Of a stretch of DNA of 64,000 bases, positions 38,589 to 49,300 are shown in pieces (the first letter of the stretch is position 1; every line of letters starts with the position of its first letter). The position numbers and the translations under genes are program-made. The stretch lies in NCBI RefSeq assembly GCF_002214465.1, contig NZ_CP015101.1:236502-300501 (forward strand). The letters are read 5' to 3'. Origin of the DNA: Thermococcus barossii. GTDB lineage: Archaea > Methanobacteriota_B > Thermococci > Thermococcales > Thermococcaceae. The notes below the pieces were generated by a model. That model worked only from the letters and a program-made list of their open reading frames with translations. It was not told where the DNA came from and ran no database searches.

Positions 38589-39980
38589 CTACCCCTTCTC
38601 CTCTATGATGCGGCTCATCCAGCTCCCGGTCAGGAACCAGGCGAGGGCAACCACAGCTCCCAGAACGTTGCTCAGGCCCATCCCCAGCCACATTCCGGCG
38701 GTGTCCTTAACCAGAAGCCCGAGGCCGTAGCTGAGAGGTAGCCTTAACCCCCAGAGCCGGAGCATGCTGAGGAGCATGCTCTTCTTGGTGTGTCCTGAGC
38801 TCTGGAACACGTTGTTCACCGCAGAGAATATGCCGAAGAAGGGTAGCGAGGCCGAGAAATACTTGACGACCTTTGCGCTCTCCGCTATTATCGCCGGATC
38901 GTTGATGAAGAAGCTGAATATCTGGACCCTGAAGAGGACGAACAGGAGCGTTCCTATGCCAAGAATGGCAAAGTTTATCGCCATCGTTCTCTCCGCTATG
39001 GCCTTTGCCCTGTCATAGAGCTTCGCCCCAACGGTCTGGCCCACCATTGTTCCCATAGCCATGCTTATCCCATCTGAGAAGGCGAACATAAAGTTGGTAA
39101 GCCTGTTGGTTATGCTGTAGGTCGCGAAGGCAACATCGGCCTCGCCGAACTGGCCGCCGAGGGTGAAGATTATCCTCGTGAGTATGACAAAGCCAAGGGC
39201 GGTTGTGGATGAACCTATGCTTGAAGGTATTCCCACGCGGAAGATGCGCTTGTAGAACTCCCAGTCCGGCTTGAGGCCCTCGACCGTGAGGTGTATGCCC
39301 ACCCTGCCCTTGAAGAGGAGGTAACCGCCAACGACCGAGCCGAGGCTGTTGGAGAGCATCGTGGCAACGGCCGCTCCAACGACTCCAAGTTCTGGAAACG
39401 GCCCCCAGCCGAAGATGAAGAACGGGTCTAAGACAAGGTTGAGGAGTACCGTTGCTATGTTTATCTTGACGGGCGTTTTAGTGTCGCCTATTGCCCTTAG
39501 GAGAAAGTTGAATGCGAAGAGAGTGAAGGCGAAGGGAATCCCGGCGAAGATGACCCTCGTATAGGCCAGGGCGTAGGGATAAACCGTCTCGCTCACGTTC
39601 ATGAACTTAAGGAGATACGGGGCGGAGATCACGCCGAATATCCCAACTCCAATCGCGAAGAACATCATGAGGGAGTAGAGGGCTCCAGCGGCGCGGTTGG
39701 CCTTGTCGTACTCTTTTGCCCCAACGTACTGACTGACGAAGGCGAAGCCCGCTGTGGCGAACCCCATCCCTATGGCCATGAAGAACCAGACGAGGGGCCA
39801 CGCTGTTCCCGGGGCAGCTAACTCTTCCCTTCCGAGCTTTCCGAGCCAGTAGGTGTCGGTGAGGTTGTAGAGAACCTGAACGAGCTGGTTTATGATTAAG
39901 GGGTAGGCTAGCACGAGGAGGGTTTTAACTATCGGCCCGTTGACAATCTGGTCTCGCATAGCCTCTACTTCGCGTTTCAT
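38589..39980 (-). CDS. MATE family efflux transporter (second of a tandem pair)
   Basis: A 463-residue paralogue of the preceding MATE protein, with the same motif pattern (GPIVKTLLVLAYPLIINQLVQVL near residue 14) and 12 helices. ATG 39980 is used; ATG 39959 (MRDQIVNG) is an alternative. It ends 39 bp before the start of its paralogue, but that gene has its own TATA box. The pair may differ in substrate or form a dosage pair. Confidence 0.88.
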   Translation of the reverse strand: MKREVEAMRDQIVNGPIVKTLLVLAYPLIINQLVQVLYNLTDTYWLGKLGREELAAPGTAWPLVWFFMAIGMGFATAGFAFVSQYVGAKEYDKANRAAGALYSLMMFFAIGVGIFGVISAPYLLKFMNVSETVYPYALAYTRVIFAGIPFAFTLFAFNFLLRAIGDTKTPVKINIATVLLNLVLDPFFIFGWGPFPELGVVGAAVATMLSNSLGSVVGGYLLFKGRVGIHLTVEGLKPDWEFYKRIFRVGIPSSIGSSTTALGFVILTRIIFTLGGQFGEADVAFATYSITNRLTNFMFAFSDGISMAMGTMVGQTVGAKLYDRAKAIAERTMAINFAILGIGTLLFVLFRVQIFSFFINDPAIIAESAKVVKYFSASLPFFGIFSAVNNVFQSSGHTKKSMLLSMLRLWGLRLPLSYGLGLLVKDTAGMWLGMGLSNVLGAVVALAWFLTGSWMSRIIEEKG

Positions 39981-39987
39981 TGAGATA

Positions 39988-40011
39988 GCTATCGAAACGT
40001 TGGTATAAAAG
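39988..40011 (-). promoter_or_regulatory. Promoter of the second MATE gene with shared CGTTTCGAT element
   Basis: The plus strand reads GCTATCGAAACGTTGGTAT and then AAAAG; on the minus strand a TATA box, CTTTTATAC, precedes CGTTTCGATAGC. Compare 38564-38588, which has GCAATCGAAACGGTG. The shared core is GCWATCGAAACGKTG. Confidence 0.5.
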
Positions 40012-40087
40012 CCTTATCGTGGATAAAGAATCCACTGGCTGGCTGCAAAACGGGTAGAAACGAATAGAAAAGGGAAGCCGGAAGGCT

Positions 40088-42442
40088 TCACTCGAAGAGC
40101 TTCTTCCTCGCCGCCTCCAGGAGAATCTTCTGCTCCTCCTGGGCGACGGTCTTCCTGATGAGCTCGACGGCATCGGGGTTGGCCGAGATGCTGTCTATGC
40201 CGAGCCTGACGAGTATCTTGGCCATCTTCGGGTCACTGCCGGCCTGTCCGCAGATGCTGGTCTCGACGCCGTACTTCTTGGCGACCTTGATGACGTTCTC
40301 GATGAGCTTGAGCACGGCCGGGTGCTTCTCGTCGTAGAGGTAGGCTATCCTGTCGTTGTCCCTGTCGATGGCGAGGGTGTACTGGGTGAGGTCGTTGGTT
40401 CCGAAGCTGACGAAGTCAAGGCCCTCCTTGATGAGGTCCTCGATGATGAGGGCAGCGGCCGGAACCTCGATCATGATTCCCCACTCGACGTCCTTGTGCG
40501 GCTCAAGGCCAACTGAGCGGGCTATCTCCTTGGCCTTCCTTATCTGGTCAGGGTTGGCCACGAGCGGGAGCATGACGCCGATGTTGTCGTAGCCCTCTTC
40601 GACGACCTTCTTGATGGCCTTGAACTCGGCCTTGAGGAGCTCGGTCTGGTCGAGGCTCCTCCTGATGCCGCGCCAGCCGAGCATCGGGTTTCTCTCGTCC
40701 GGCTCGTCCTCTCCACCCGGCATCTCCTTGAACTCGTTGGTCGGAGCGTCGAGGGTCCTGTACCAGACCGGCCTCGGGTAGAAGGCAGCGGCGACGGTCC
40801 TGATGCCCTCGGCGAGCTTCTCGACGAGCTCCTCCTCCTTGCCCTCCTTGATGAACTTGACCGGGTGCTGGCCGATGCTGAGGATCATGTGCTCGGCCCT
40901 GAGGAGACCGACGCCGTCGGCACCGGTGGCGGCGGCGCGCTCGGCGACCTCGGGCATCGAGACGTTGACCTTGACCTTGGTGGCGGTGACGAGCGGAGCG
41001 CCGGCAACGACGACCTGTCCGCCCTCGGCCTTCTCCTCCTTCTTCTCGACGAGGCTCTTGACTATGCCCTTGTAGACGACGCCCCTGGTTCCGTCAACGG
41101 TGACATAGTCGCCGGTCTTGAGCTTCTTGGTGGCCTCCTTGGTTCCGACAACGGCTGGGATTCCGAGCTCCCTGCTAACGATGGCGGCGTGGCTGGTCCT
41201 TCCACCCTCGTCGGTGACTATCGCTGAGGCCCTCTTCATGGCCGGGACCATGTCCGGGTTGGTCATGGTGGTGACGAGAACGTCGCCCTCCTTGACCTTG
41301 TCGATCTCGCTTGCATCAAATATGACGACGACCCTGCCGGCACCTATTCCTGGGGAGGCGCCGAGACCCTTGAGGATGACCTCCATCTCCTCGGTTCCCT
41401 CGACGGCCTCTCCCTCGGCGGGAGCCTCCTTGAGGGTGGTGATCGGCCTGCTCTGGACGATGTAGAGCTTGCCGTCGTCCTTGTCGTAGGCCCACTCAAT
41501 GTCCTGCGGCCAGCCGTAGTGCTCCTCGATCTTGGCGCCGATCTTGGCGACCTCAATGATCTGCTCGTCGGTAAGGACCTGCTTCTCGACCCACTCCGGC
41601 CCGAGGTAGTCGGCGACCTTGACGTAGACGGTGCCCTTGCCGGTCTCAGGGTTCCTGACGACCATGACTTCCTTCTTGGCAATGAACTTCTCCTTTATCT
41701 TCCAGGTGCCCTTCTCAACGATGTACTCGTCGGGGGTGACGCTTCCGCTGACGACGGCCTCACCAAGGCCCCAGCTGGCGTTTATCATAATCTCGTTCCT
41801 GTCGTTGGTGACCGGGTTGGCGGTGAACATGACACCGCTGGTCTCGCTGTTGACCATCTTCTGGACGACGGCTGAGAGGTAGACCTTGCTGTGGTCGAAG
41901 CCCTGCTTGGCCCTGTAGAAGGTAGCCCTGGCGGTCCAGAGTGAGGCCCAGCACTTCTTGACCTTGTCTATGACGTCGTCAACGCCGTAGACATCGAGGT
42001 AGGTCTCCTGCTGGCCGGCGAAGCTGGCCTCGGGGAGGTCTTCGGCGGTGGCAGAGGAGCGGACGGCGACGTAAACCGCTTCCTTGTTGAACCTCTGGGA
42101 GAGCTCCTTGTAGGCCCTCTCTATCTCCTCAGCTATCTCAGGGAGCATCGGGAGCTCGATTATCTTCTGCCTGATCTTGGCGGTGTTCTCCTGGAGCTGC
42201 TTGGAGTCGTCAACATTGGTCTGGGCGATGACGTCCATAATCCACTCCTGGAGGGTCTTACCGTCCTCGAGCTTAACGTTCTCGACGAAGTACTTGTAGG
42301 CCTCAGCCGTGACGCAGAAGCCGGGCGGAACCGGAATTCCGGCGTTGGTCATTTCTCCCAGGTTGGCACCCTTCCCGCCAACAAGAGCGACGTCGCCCTT
42401 TCCGAGTTCCTCAAACCACTTTATAAATTTGTATTCGCTCAT
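40088..42442 (-). CDS. ppsA: Phosphoenolpyruvate synthase
   Basis: A 784-residue enzyme converting pyruvate, ATP and water to PEP, AMP and phosphate, the first step of gluconeogenesis. The N-terminal nucleotide-binding domain begins GDVALVGGKGANLGEM; phospho-His418 lies in GGRTSHAAIVSRELG; the C-terminal barrel has the PEP-binding region and the catalytic Cys in SICGQAGSDP. The length is normal. Codon bias suggests high expression, as is known for this protein in Thermococcales. GGAGGG precedes the ATG. A half-match to the glycolytic motif (TATCAC) lies in the leader but is not convincing. Confidence 0.96.
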   Translation of the reverse strand: MSEYKFIKWFEELGKGDVALVGGKGANLGEMTNAGIPVPPGFCVTAEAYKYFVENVKLEDGKTLQEWIMDVIAQTNVDDSKQLQENTAKIRQKIIELPMLPEIAEEIERAYKELSQRFNKEAVYVAVRSSATAEDLPEASFAGQQETYLDVYGVDDVIDKVKKCWASLWTARATFYRAKQGFDHSKVYLSAVVQKMVNSETSGVMFTANPVTNDRNEIMINASWGLGEAVVSGSVTPDEYIVEKGTWKIKEKFIAKKEVMVVRNPETGKGTVYVKVADYLGPEWVEKQVLTDEQIIEVAKIGAKIEEHYGWPQDIEWAYDKDDGKLYIVQSRPITTLKEAPAEGEAVEGTEEMEVILKGLGASPGIGAGRVVVIFDASEIDKVKEGDVLVTTMTNPDMVPAMKRASAIVTDEGGRTSHAAIVSRELGIPAVVGTKEATKKLKTGDYVTVDGTRGVVYKGIVKSLVEKKEEKAEGGQVVVAGAPLVTATKVKVNVSMPEVAERAAATGADGVGLLRAEHMILSIGQHPVKFIKEGKEEELVEKLAEGIRTVAAAFYPRPVWYRTLDAPTNEFKEMPGGEDEPDERNPMLGWRGIRRSLDQTELLKAEFKAIKKVVEEGYDNIGVMLPLVANPDQIRKAKEIARSVGLEPHKDVEWGIMIEVPAAALIIEDLIKEGLDFVSFGTNDLTQYTLAIDRDNDRIAYLYDEKHPAVLKLIENVIKVAKKYGVETSICGQAGSDPKMAKILVRLGIDSISANPDAVELIRKTVAQEEQKILLEAARKKLFE

Positions 42443-42489
42443 GCGAATCCCTCCACAATTGTTTACTGCGGGTGATATATCGAGGGTTC

Positions 42490-42500
42490 ATATTTAAAAT
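42490..42500 (-). promoter_or_regulatory. TATA box of ppsA
   Basis: On the minus strand TTTTAAATATG lies about 50 nt before the start codon, and predicts transcription starting near 42468. Confidence 0.5.
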
Positions 42501-42635
42501 TAACTATCCAAGGCTGTTCTCTGGCGTACAGGAATGAAAAAGAAGGCGAATGTGTCCATTGGGGGAAAGGGATACCGTAACGCCCTTTGACCCGTCATGA
42601 TGGCATAATCAGTTCAGTGTTCCGCTGTTTATGCT

Positions 42636-45095
42636 TCAATCGAACTCCAGCAGGGGATGGGCCCGGAGGAGTTCGTTAAGCATGTCTATGGCCCTATCAT
42701 TACCGTAGGCATAGCCGAAGTAGCGGTACATCGTGAGCACGGCGTCGAGGGGATGGACTTCCCTGTTGGGGTTGAACGTCTCCTCAATGAACCTGAGCGT
42801 CCTCTCCTCTGCATCCGAGAGCCCTGCAACGTGGTAGATGTAGACCATCTGGGCGTAGGTTGCCCTGGAATAGGCGTATTCGTATTTCTCGGCCTTGAGC
42901 TTTCCGCTATCCTCCTGTTCTCCCGTCATCCACTGGGCGGCCTTTTTAACTGAATCCAGAACGCTCTCGTTGCCCGTAAGCTGATAGTACCTCGCGAGGC
43001 TCGAAGCGACCGCTATGGTGGTGCCGAGATTGTCGTTCCAGCTTCCGTCTCCCTTCTGCTCTTTCAACAGCTGGCCAACTATGTTCTTCTCAGTCGTGGA
43101 ATTCAAAATGCCAAGCTCCTTGTAAATGGGCAGCATGAGGGCATTCGTCACCATTCCCCCGCGAGAATCCTTGGGGGTCGTCATGAAATAGTCCTCCCGT
43201 TCTCTGCTATCCAGCAGACTGAGAGATTTCTCCTTCCCATCGAAGTTAACATCCTTCAGGGGTTCGAGTGTGTATGCGGTGTACAGGGTAAAGTCGTTGG
43301 GTGGAATGCCCCAGGGGAACGCTCCGTTTTCCATCTGCTTGTATGAGAGCCAGCGGAGGAGCCAGTCAACCCTTGACTTGAAGTCCTCATCCCCTGTTCT
43401 CTGGTAGAGGCGCGAGTACAGGTCGACCATCCACGCGTTGAGGTTGAAGTACGCCTTGTACCTGCTGTCGAAGTCGGCGTAGTTGTATCCGGTCCAGAAC
43501 TTCTCCAGGAAGTTCACCAGCGGGTAGTAGTTGCCGGTGTAGTTCACGGGAAACGGCTGTTCCATCTTCAGCGTTGGCTCCGGAATGAAGCGGTATATCA
43601 CCGATCCGCCGTTGCAGAACTCCAGCTTGAAGTGGGTGTCGTAGGGGGCGTACTCCATAAGCCCGTAACGGATGAAACCGTAGGAATAGCGCTTCCTATC
43701 GACGAAGATGTAGCTCACGTTGTATTTTTTCATGAGGTAGTACGCCCATTTCCTCTGGTTTGAGCTGAACATGACGACGTGGTCGAAATACGCCTGGGTG
43801 GCCTCCTGAACTGTTGGTGCCTCCCCGAAAAAGCCCTGATAGACCTTCTTCCATATGACGACGTCCTTTCTCTTCGTGTTGCCTATCAGCAGGTACCCCA
43901 TGTCCCACCAGACGAGTATTGTAGCATTCTCCGGTGTGTTCTGGGCTATCCACTCGTAGGCTTCCTTGTCGCTCACAGTCGGCGCTTCGATGTACTTGTA
44001 AGCCCCGTAAACACCCTGGGCGAGGGGAGAGACAAGTATTAACAGAACCACTAAGGATGCGAGCCACTTCTTCCTTGATACACTCTGTATCCACTCCGCA
44101 CCGAAGCCTCTGACACCATCGAATGCCTTCCTAAGTGCAGGGCCTATCACTGGAAAAGCCACATCAATTAGGTATTCAGCTGCCATTGCGGAGAGCGGTA
44201 TGGCCGCATAGGGGTCACGGAAGCGGAAAGAGACTCCCCCGGCGAATATGAAGGCCCAAGCCCACAGAACGAAGCCACGCCTTATGCTGTCCCGCCTGAA
44301 GTAGTATGGACTTGCTATCGCTCCGAAAACTAGTTGAACGACGCCTATCCACTTGAAGTATCCAAGGAAGCTAACCTCGCTCCGCTGGAGCCTGAGAGCA
44401 AGCTCACCCAGAGTGGAGTGGATAAACGAGACCTGAGTGTACGCAATGAGAGCAATCACTGCGAGAGCCACGAAGTAATGGAGGTGTCTCTTTATGGAAC
44501 CCCACCAGTATGAAACGAGCACGATGAGTGAAGCAAGGGCAAAGAATATCCACCCCCTGTGGGTTACCATATACAGGGCGAAGACGAGTGCCAGCGGGAT
44601 TAGGTCTTTAAGTCTCTTCGATTTGAGGAACCTTATTCCAAAGAGCATGCTGAGGGAAAAGAAGAATAGCCCAAGGTTTTCGGGTATGTACAGGCTCGTC
44701 CGGTAGATGAAGTTTGGGGCGAACGCCAGAAGGGTCGTAGCCAGGAGTGCACGCTTTTTATCCCCCATGAGTTCCTTGAAGGCCAGATAGAAGCCAAAAA
44801 CGGCCAGAGTGCCGTAGATTGCAGGAAGGATGAAGAAGAGATAATCGGAGGAAAAGATCCTGTAGAACGCGGCACCGATTATATGGAACAGAGGGGGATA
44901 GCTGTACGCCCGAAGGCCGAGCAGGGAAGGGATATCCTTGGATATGGAATCCAGACCGTAGTGGACGATCCTCAGGGTTATATCCTTGTGAAGGTATTCG
45001 TCGTAGGTGGCGAGCAGGAGCGTCCTGTGAGGTATTAGCCTGAGGATGAAGGAGGCGATGAGAAGCAGCGGGAGGTAGAGGCTCTCCTTTTTCAT
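42636..45095 (-). CDS. STT3-like membrane glycosyltransferase with C-terminal alpha/alpha-toroid domain
   Basis: An 819-residue membrane protein. Residues 1-380 have about 11-13 hydrophobic segments and a GT-C-like first loop with acidic residues (ATYDEYLHKD). The next part has WWDMGYLL near residue 397, which mirrors the WWDYG motif of STT3/AglB oligosaccharyltransferases. Residues about 540-819 are soluble and helical with alternating repeats, including QKGDGSWND near residue 682, which is like the QW motif of squalene cyclase/prenyltransferase toroids. It may transfer sugars or lipid-linked glycans; this is inference. It is divergent from the next membrane gene, 55 bp away. Confidence 0.62.
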   Translation of the reverse strand: MKKESLYLPLLLIASFILRLIPHRTLLLATYDEYLHKDITLRIVHYGLDSISKDIPSLLGLRAYSYPPLFHIIGAAFYRIFSSDYLFFILPAIYGTLAVFGFYLAFKELMGDKKRALLATTLLAFAPNFIYRTSLYIPENLGLFFFSLSMLFGIRFLKSKRLKDLIPLALVFALYMVTHRGWIFFALASLIVLVSYWWGSIKRHLHYFVALAVIALIAYTQVSFIHSTLGELALRLQRSEVSFLGYFKWIGVVQLVFGAIASPYYFRRDSIRRGFVLWAWAFIFAGGVSFRFRDPYAAIPLSAMAAEYLIDVAFPVIGPALRKAFDGVRGFGAEWIQSVSRKKWLASLVVLLILVSPLAQGVYGAYKYIEAPTVSDKEAYEWIAQNTPENATILVWWDMGYLLIGNTKRKDVVIWKKVYQGFFGEAPTVQEATQAYFDHVVMFSSNQRKWAYYLMKKYNVSYIFVDRKRYSYGFIRYGLMEYAPYDTHFKLEFCNGGSVIYRFIPEPTLKMEQPFPVNYTGNYYPLVNFLEKFWTGYNYADFDSRYKAYFNLNAWMVDLYSRLYQRTGDEDFKSRVDWLLRWLSYKQMENGAFPWGIPPNDFTLYTAYTLEPLKDVNFDGKEKSLSLLDSREREDYFMTTPKDSRGGMVTNALMLPIYKELGILNSTTEKNIVGQLLKEQKGDGSWNDNLGTTIAVASSLARYYQLTGNESVLDSVKKAAQWMTGEQEDSGKLKAEKYEYAYSRATYAQMVYIYHVAGLSDAEERTLRFIEETFNPNREVHPLDAVLTMYRYFGYAYGNDRAIDMLNELLRAHPLLEFD

Positions 45096-45150
45096 TCCGC
45101 GACACCCCTCAAGTTTTTAAGTCCTTTTCTTAACATTAATTGGTGGTAAA

Positions 45151-46200
45151 GTGAGGGGGTTAAAAATCTTTAGCCTTGCCTTCTTTTTGTACCTCGCCCT
45201 TTCACTGTACGCTAACTATTTTGACGGGGACTTGCGGGAGATAATATACTCGCGAGGCTTTGAGCCATCGATGCTCCTTCTGGGGACGGTTTATGCCCTC
45301 GCGTTCTTTTCTGTGTTTGCCCTGGGATACGCTTCCCGAATAAAACTCAGCCCTGCTTTCCTGGCGGCGCTTTTCTTGGTGCTCTCCTTTCACGACTTCC
45401 CCGTGATTCCAATTCTGGCTGTGCTGGTTGTGATAGCCTACAAGCTCCGGATAAATCTCTTTCGCCTGTTCCCCCATATATCCCTTCTCGTTGCCCTCTT
45501 GATTCCGCTCAGCCTCTACATTGTGATAGGGGTTCCGTTCTTTGAACGTTCCCTTAGGTACGAGCTCGTCGGCCCCTTGGTTCTGGCGGCAATCCTGGCC
45601 GTCATCGGGATGGCTTATTCAAAGGTTTCCCTTCAATGGAAAACCCTTCTGGTGGCGGTTTATTCCATCGTGTTCTTCTTTGGCACGTTTCGCTCCCTGG
45701 TTCTTCTGGTGTACCTCTCCTACTTCCTGATTGTCTACTTTGATTATCCCCACTTCAGGAGATGGCTGCTCGCACTCAGCGCGGTTCCCCTTTTCCTAGT
45801 ACTCGGCATGAGTGGGGGCTTAAACGCCCTTCTCGTCAGGATAGGGTTCACTTTCTTGGTTTTCCATAACTTGGTTCGTCTTTCACTGCCATGGGGCTTT
45901 TTTCACGGTGCATTGCTCTTCAGTGATAATCCCCGCCACTTGGTGGCTTCCATGTTCGGAGCATCTACAAACTACACTTACTTCTTTTTCGGTCAGCCCA
46001 TAGCGGATTTTGGCATCCTTGGAGCCTTGGAGGCATTTCTGCTTGGAGTGCTCCTCTACAACAGTGAACGTAGCAGGGAAAGCTTTGTGGTTGTGCTATC
46101 TTTAATGCTGTACTCCCTTGATCCTGGGGTGGATGCGTTCGTGATGTTATTCATCGTGGGAACTTTGCTATTCTTTTCTTCCGAGTCGAATGCAACATAA
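45151..46200 (+). CDS. Hypothetical polytopic membrane protein, possibly polymerase-like
   Basis: A 349-residue protein with about 9-10 hydrophobic segments. I do not recognise it firmly. The overall pattern, with a loop bearing HGALLFSDNPRHLVASMFGASTNYT and a later GQPIADFGILG, loosely recalls O-antigen polymerase-like proteins. It starts with GTG 45151 after GGTGGT. Its divergent neighbour looks like a glycan-transfer enzyme, so a role in surface glycans is plausible but unproven. Confidence 0.55.
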   Translation: MRGLKIFSLAFFLYLALSLYANYFDGDLREIIYSRGFEPSMLLLGTVYALAFFSVFALGYASRIKLSPAFLAALFLVLSFHDFPVIPILAVLVVIAYKLRINLFRLFPHISLLVALLIPLSLYIVIGVPFFERSLRYELVGPLVLAAILAVIGMAYSKVSLQWKTLLVAVYSIVFFFGTFRSLVLLVYLSYFLIVYFDYPHFRRWLLALSAVPLFLVLGMSGGLNALLVRIGFTFLVFHNLVRLSLPWGFFHGALLFSDNPRHLVASMFGASTNYTYFFFGQPIADFGILGALEAFLLGVLLYNSERSRESFVVVLSLMLYSLDPGVDAFVMLFIVGTLLFFSSESNAT

Positions 46201-46284
46201 AGAAAGGTCACTAATGTCATGAAATAACCATCCAAGTTGTAATGTGGCCGCTATAGTTGGTTATACATCTATGTGGTGCGAAAC

Positions 46285-46293
46285 GTTTATATC
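46285..46293 (+). promoter_or_regulatory. TATA box of the subtilase gene
   Basis: GCGAAAC followed by GTTTATATC is a good BRE/TATA arrangement, about 50 nt before the start codon. Confidence 0.6.
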
Positions 46294-46342
46294 GGTGCTC
46301 TATCCACAGTATAGGTGAACATTACAACCTGGAGGTGTCAGG

Positions 46343-49300
46343 ATGAATAGGAAGGCTTTGAGTCTTTTGATTGTGGTGGTAATGCTGTTGGCAGTAGTTC
46401 CAGGGGCATATTCTGGAGTTGCAGCGACCAATAACTCCAATCAAGAGATAGTGGCAAGTCTCCAGAAGGTTCCAGTAAGTTCAGGAAAGAATTCTGAGCA
46501 CCAGCTCTCTCCTCTGGAGAAGATTGAGCCTAAATTGCTCGACATCCTTAAGGGAGTTGATTCTCAAGGAGTTGTGGAGATTGATGGCAAGAGATGGGTC
46601 ATGATTCATATCTCTTCTGCTAAGGACATATCGACATCTCTTAGAGGCATCAAGATTCTGGGCAAAACCAGGATAATGGGCGATACTATTTACCTGGCGT
46701 TGATACCAGCACAGAAGGATAGCATCAACACGCTCATAAAAATCGCCTCGATACCTGAGGTCAAAGACATAACCAGAAGCTCACCCTTTGAGCCCATTGA
46801 AGTCAAAAAAGACCCAGAAGAAAAGATTCAATCAATGCCACTTCCGCATTCAAAGTTTGCTGAGAGAGTGAAAAACTGGAAACCCAAAGTGGAATCCCTG
46901 GATGGGAAGAAAATCGTCTCTGTTCACGAGCTTGTTAGCGGTGAGCTGAAGGAACTCCAGAAAAACAGCCCAGCAGTCAACGGAATGGCCACTATCGCAA
47001 CCCCCAGGAGGTCCTTGGCAGTTGAACCCGGTCCGGATGACATTTTTGCAGTCTACCACCATGGCTCTTACATGACTTGGCTCGATCTAAATGTTACAGG
47101 AGAGGGGGTCAATGTGGCTATAATCGACAGTGGTGTTGACTTTGGTAACCCTGACCTTCAGGATGCCTATGCGGTTGACAACAACCAGAATTCTCCGTAC
47201 TACGGGTGGCCAATAGCCTTTGATGGAAATTCCATGATATACTATCTAGTGTTGGGAGCAACGTTTGCGGACGCTTATTCTTACAGGGGATATCTGTATT
47301 CCTGGTACACCCCAACCATCGTCAACGTCACACCCTACATTGTTCCGGGATACTTTAGCATCGGATACAAGGGTAATTTCACCACGGTATTCACCAGTAT
47401 GAGCCTCGCTAACATACCCAGCGATAGTGAGAGGGCACAGCTAATATACAACACTCTCCAGTGGGTAGGGAACGTTAGCAATGTCCTTTTGGTAGATGAC
47501 GATGGTGGTGACGTACTCGAGACGTTCTATGAGACCGCCTTAGACGCCCTTGGAGTTAACTACACGTACTATGAAGTTCCCAGTGAAACTGCAAACGGTC
47601 CCAACTCAACGGTTCTGAGTGCCTATGACATGGTTATCTGGTTCACGGGAGGTGCATGGGAATACGTTCTTACAGACTCGGATGTTGGCAACCTTACATC
47701 GTACCTCGATGCCGGAGGAAAGCTTTGGCTCATAAGCGATGACTACCTGTACGATGGAGGCCTTGACAACACCACCGTTCAGTACGAGTTTACCACCAAC
47801 TACCTCCACGTTAACGTCAGTAGAGTCATGGAAGACTTCCCGGTTCCGACGGTACTATACGACTATGCCAACGGCTTGTACCATGGTGGAGAGGTCTACT
47901 GGGGATTGTATGAGAGCCCCACGGACATGTACGCTGACTACATATATCCCGATGAGGAGGCTGTTCCTCTGCTCGTTGGATACACCGCCTACGCGTATGA
48001 TACATTCCTTGGAGGAATTTACATAGACATTAAACTGCCTCTAAACGATGACCTGAGCGTGCCCACCACCAGCGGGATCATGAAACTTGGTCTCCATCCA
48101 GATCTTGCCCTCTGGGGAGGCTGGTATGGCGGATTTGTACTGGTAACTGATCCCAACGACAATGCTAAATATGACACAGTGTACGCTGACATAGCCCCCG
48201 CTACGGTTGTTGACTTCAACAAGGATTCCGGACATACCAAAGACAACCCTGTGATACAGCTTGACTTCTGGAACACCTTCAACGGCTGGTTCGGACAGGA
48301 TGGCTACGCCGATCTGTCGGGAGGTATGATTTATTACATCGCCGACGGAAAGACGCCCATACCGTACTCTGACAAAGTTGCCAAGAGATGGGGACTCCCC
48401 TTAAGGATACCTGCCAATGGTGAGCTCGTTGCCTTTATGATAGGCAACACCTACACTGCCGGTGGAGACCACGGAACCTTGTGTGCCGCTGCCGTTGGTG
48501 CGAGGGGCAGAACGTTCTTCGGCCTTACCTTCGGAAACGCCATCGATGCAAAGATAATAGCGGAAGGCTCACTCTACCAGGGAGGCAGCTGGATTGACTA
48601 CGTTTACTTCGCGGTTGAAGGCTACGATGGAAAACCAGGAACCGGGGACGAGGCCCAGATAGTCAGCAATAGCTATGGGGCGTCTTCTATAATAAACAAG
48701 GGTTACACTTGGGCCGACAGGTTCCTGTACTACATAACCAGCATCTACTCCCCAACAACAACGTTCTTCTTCGCGGCTGGGAATGGAGGTCCCGGCTATG
48801 GAACGGTTACTAGTGAAGGCTCCTCCCCATTCGTCGTTACGGTTGGTGCAGCTATTGAGTGGGGATACAGGGGACTCTTCGGATACGATGATGGGCCCTG
48901 GCAACAGTTCGATGCAAACTATGGCGATGCCGCTGACTTCTCCAACAAGGGTCCCAACGCCCTCGGACAGCCTGATCCCGACGTCCTTGCAGTGGGTGAG
49001 TTTGCCCTTGGAAGCGTGGCTTTGAACTCGGTGGGGGATGGGTTCTGGGCCAGTGACCTCTGGTCAGGAACAAGCCTGGCCACCCCAATGGCATCTGGAA
49101 TTGCGGCTCTCGTTTACCAGGCTTATTATGAGAAGCACGGTAGATGGCCCACCTCCCAGGAGGTCAAGGAGATACTCATGAGCACAGCCAAGAACGTCAA
49201 CCATGACGTCTTCACTCAGGGAGCTGGATTCCTTGACGCTTACAGCGCCGTTGAGGCTGCGAAGAACATAGACGGCATAGTGGTCTCGCCGAGCGAATGG

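Noticed and set aside
42455-42475. TATCAC half-site in the ppsA leader as a glycolytic motif
   Set aside because: The second half reads GTAAAC and not GTGATA, and for gluconeogenic genes the motif is expected upstream of the TATA box. Left out as unconvincing.
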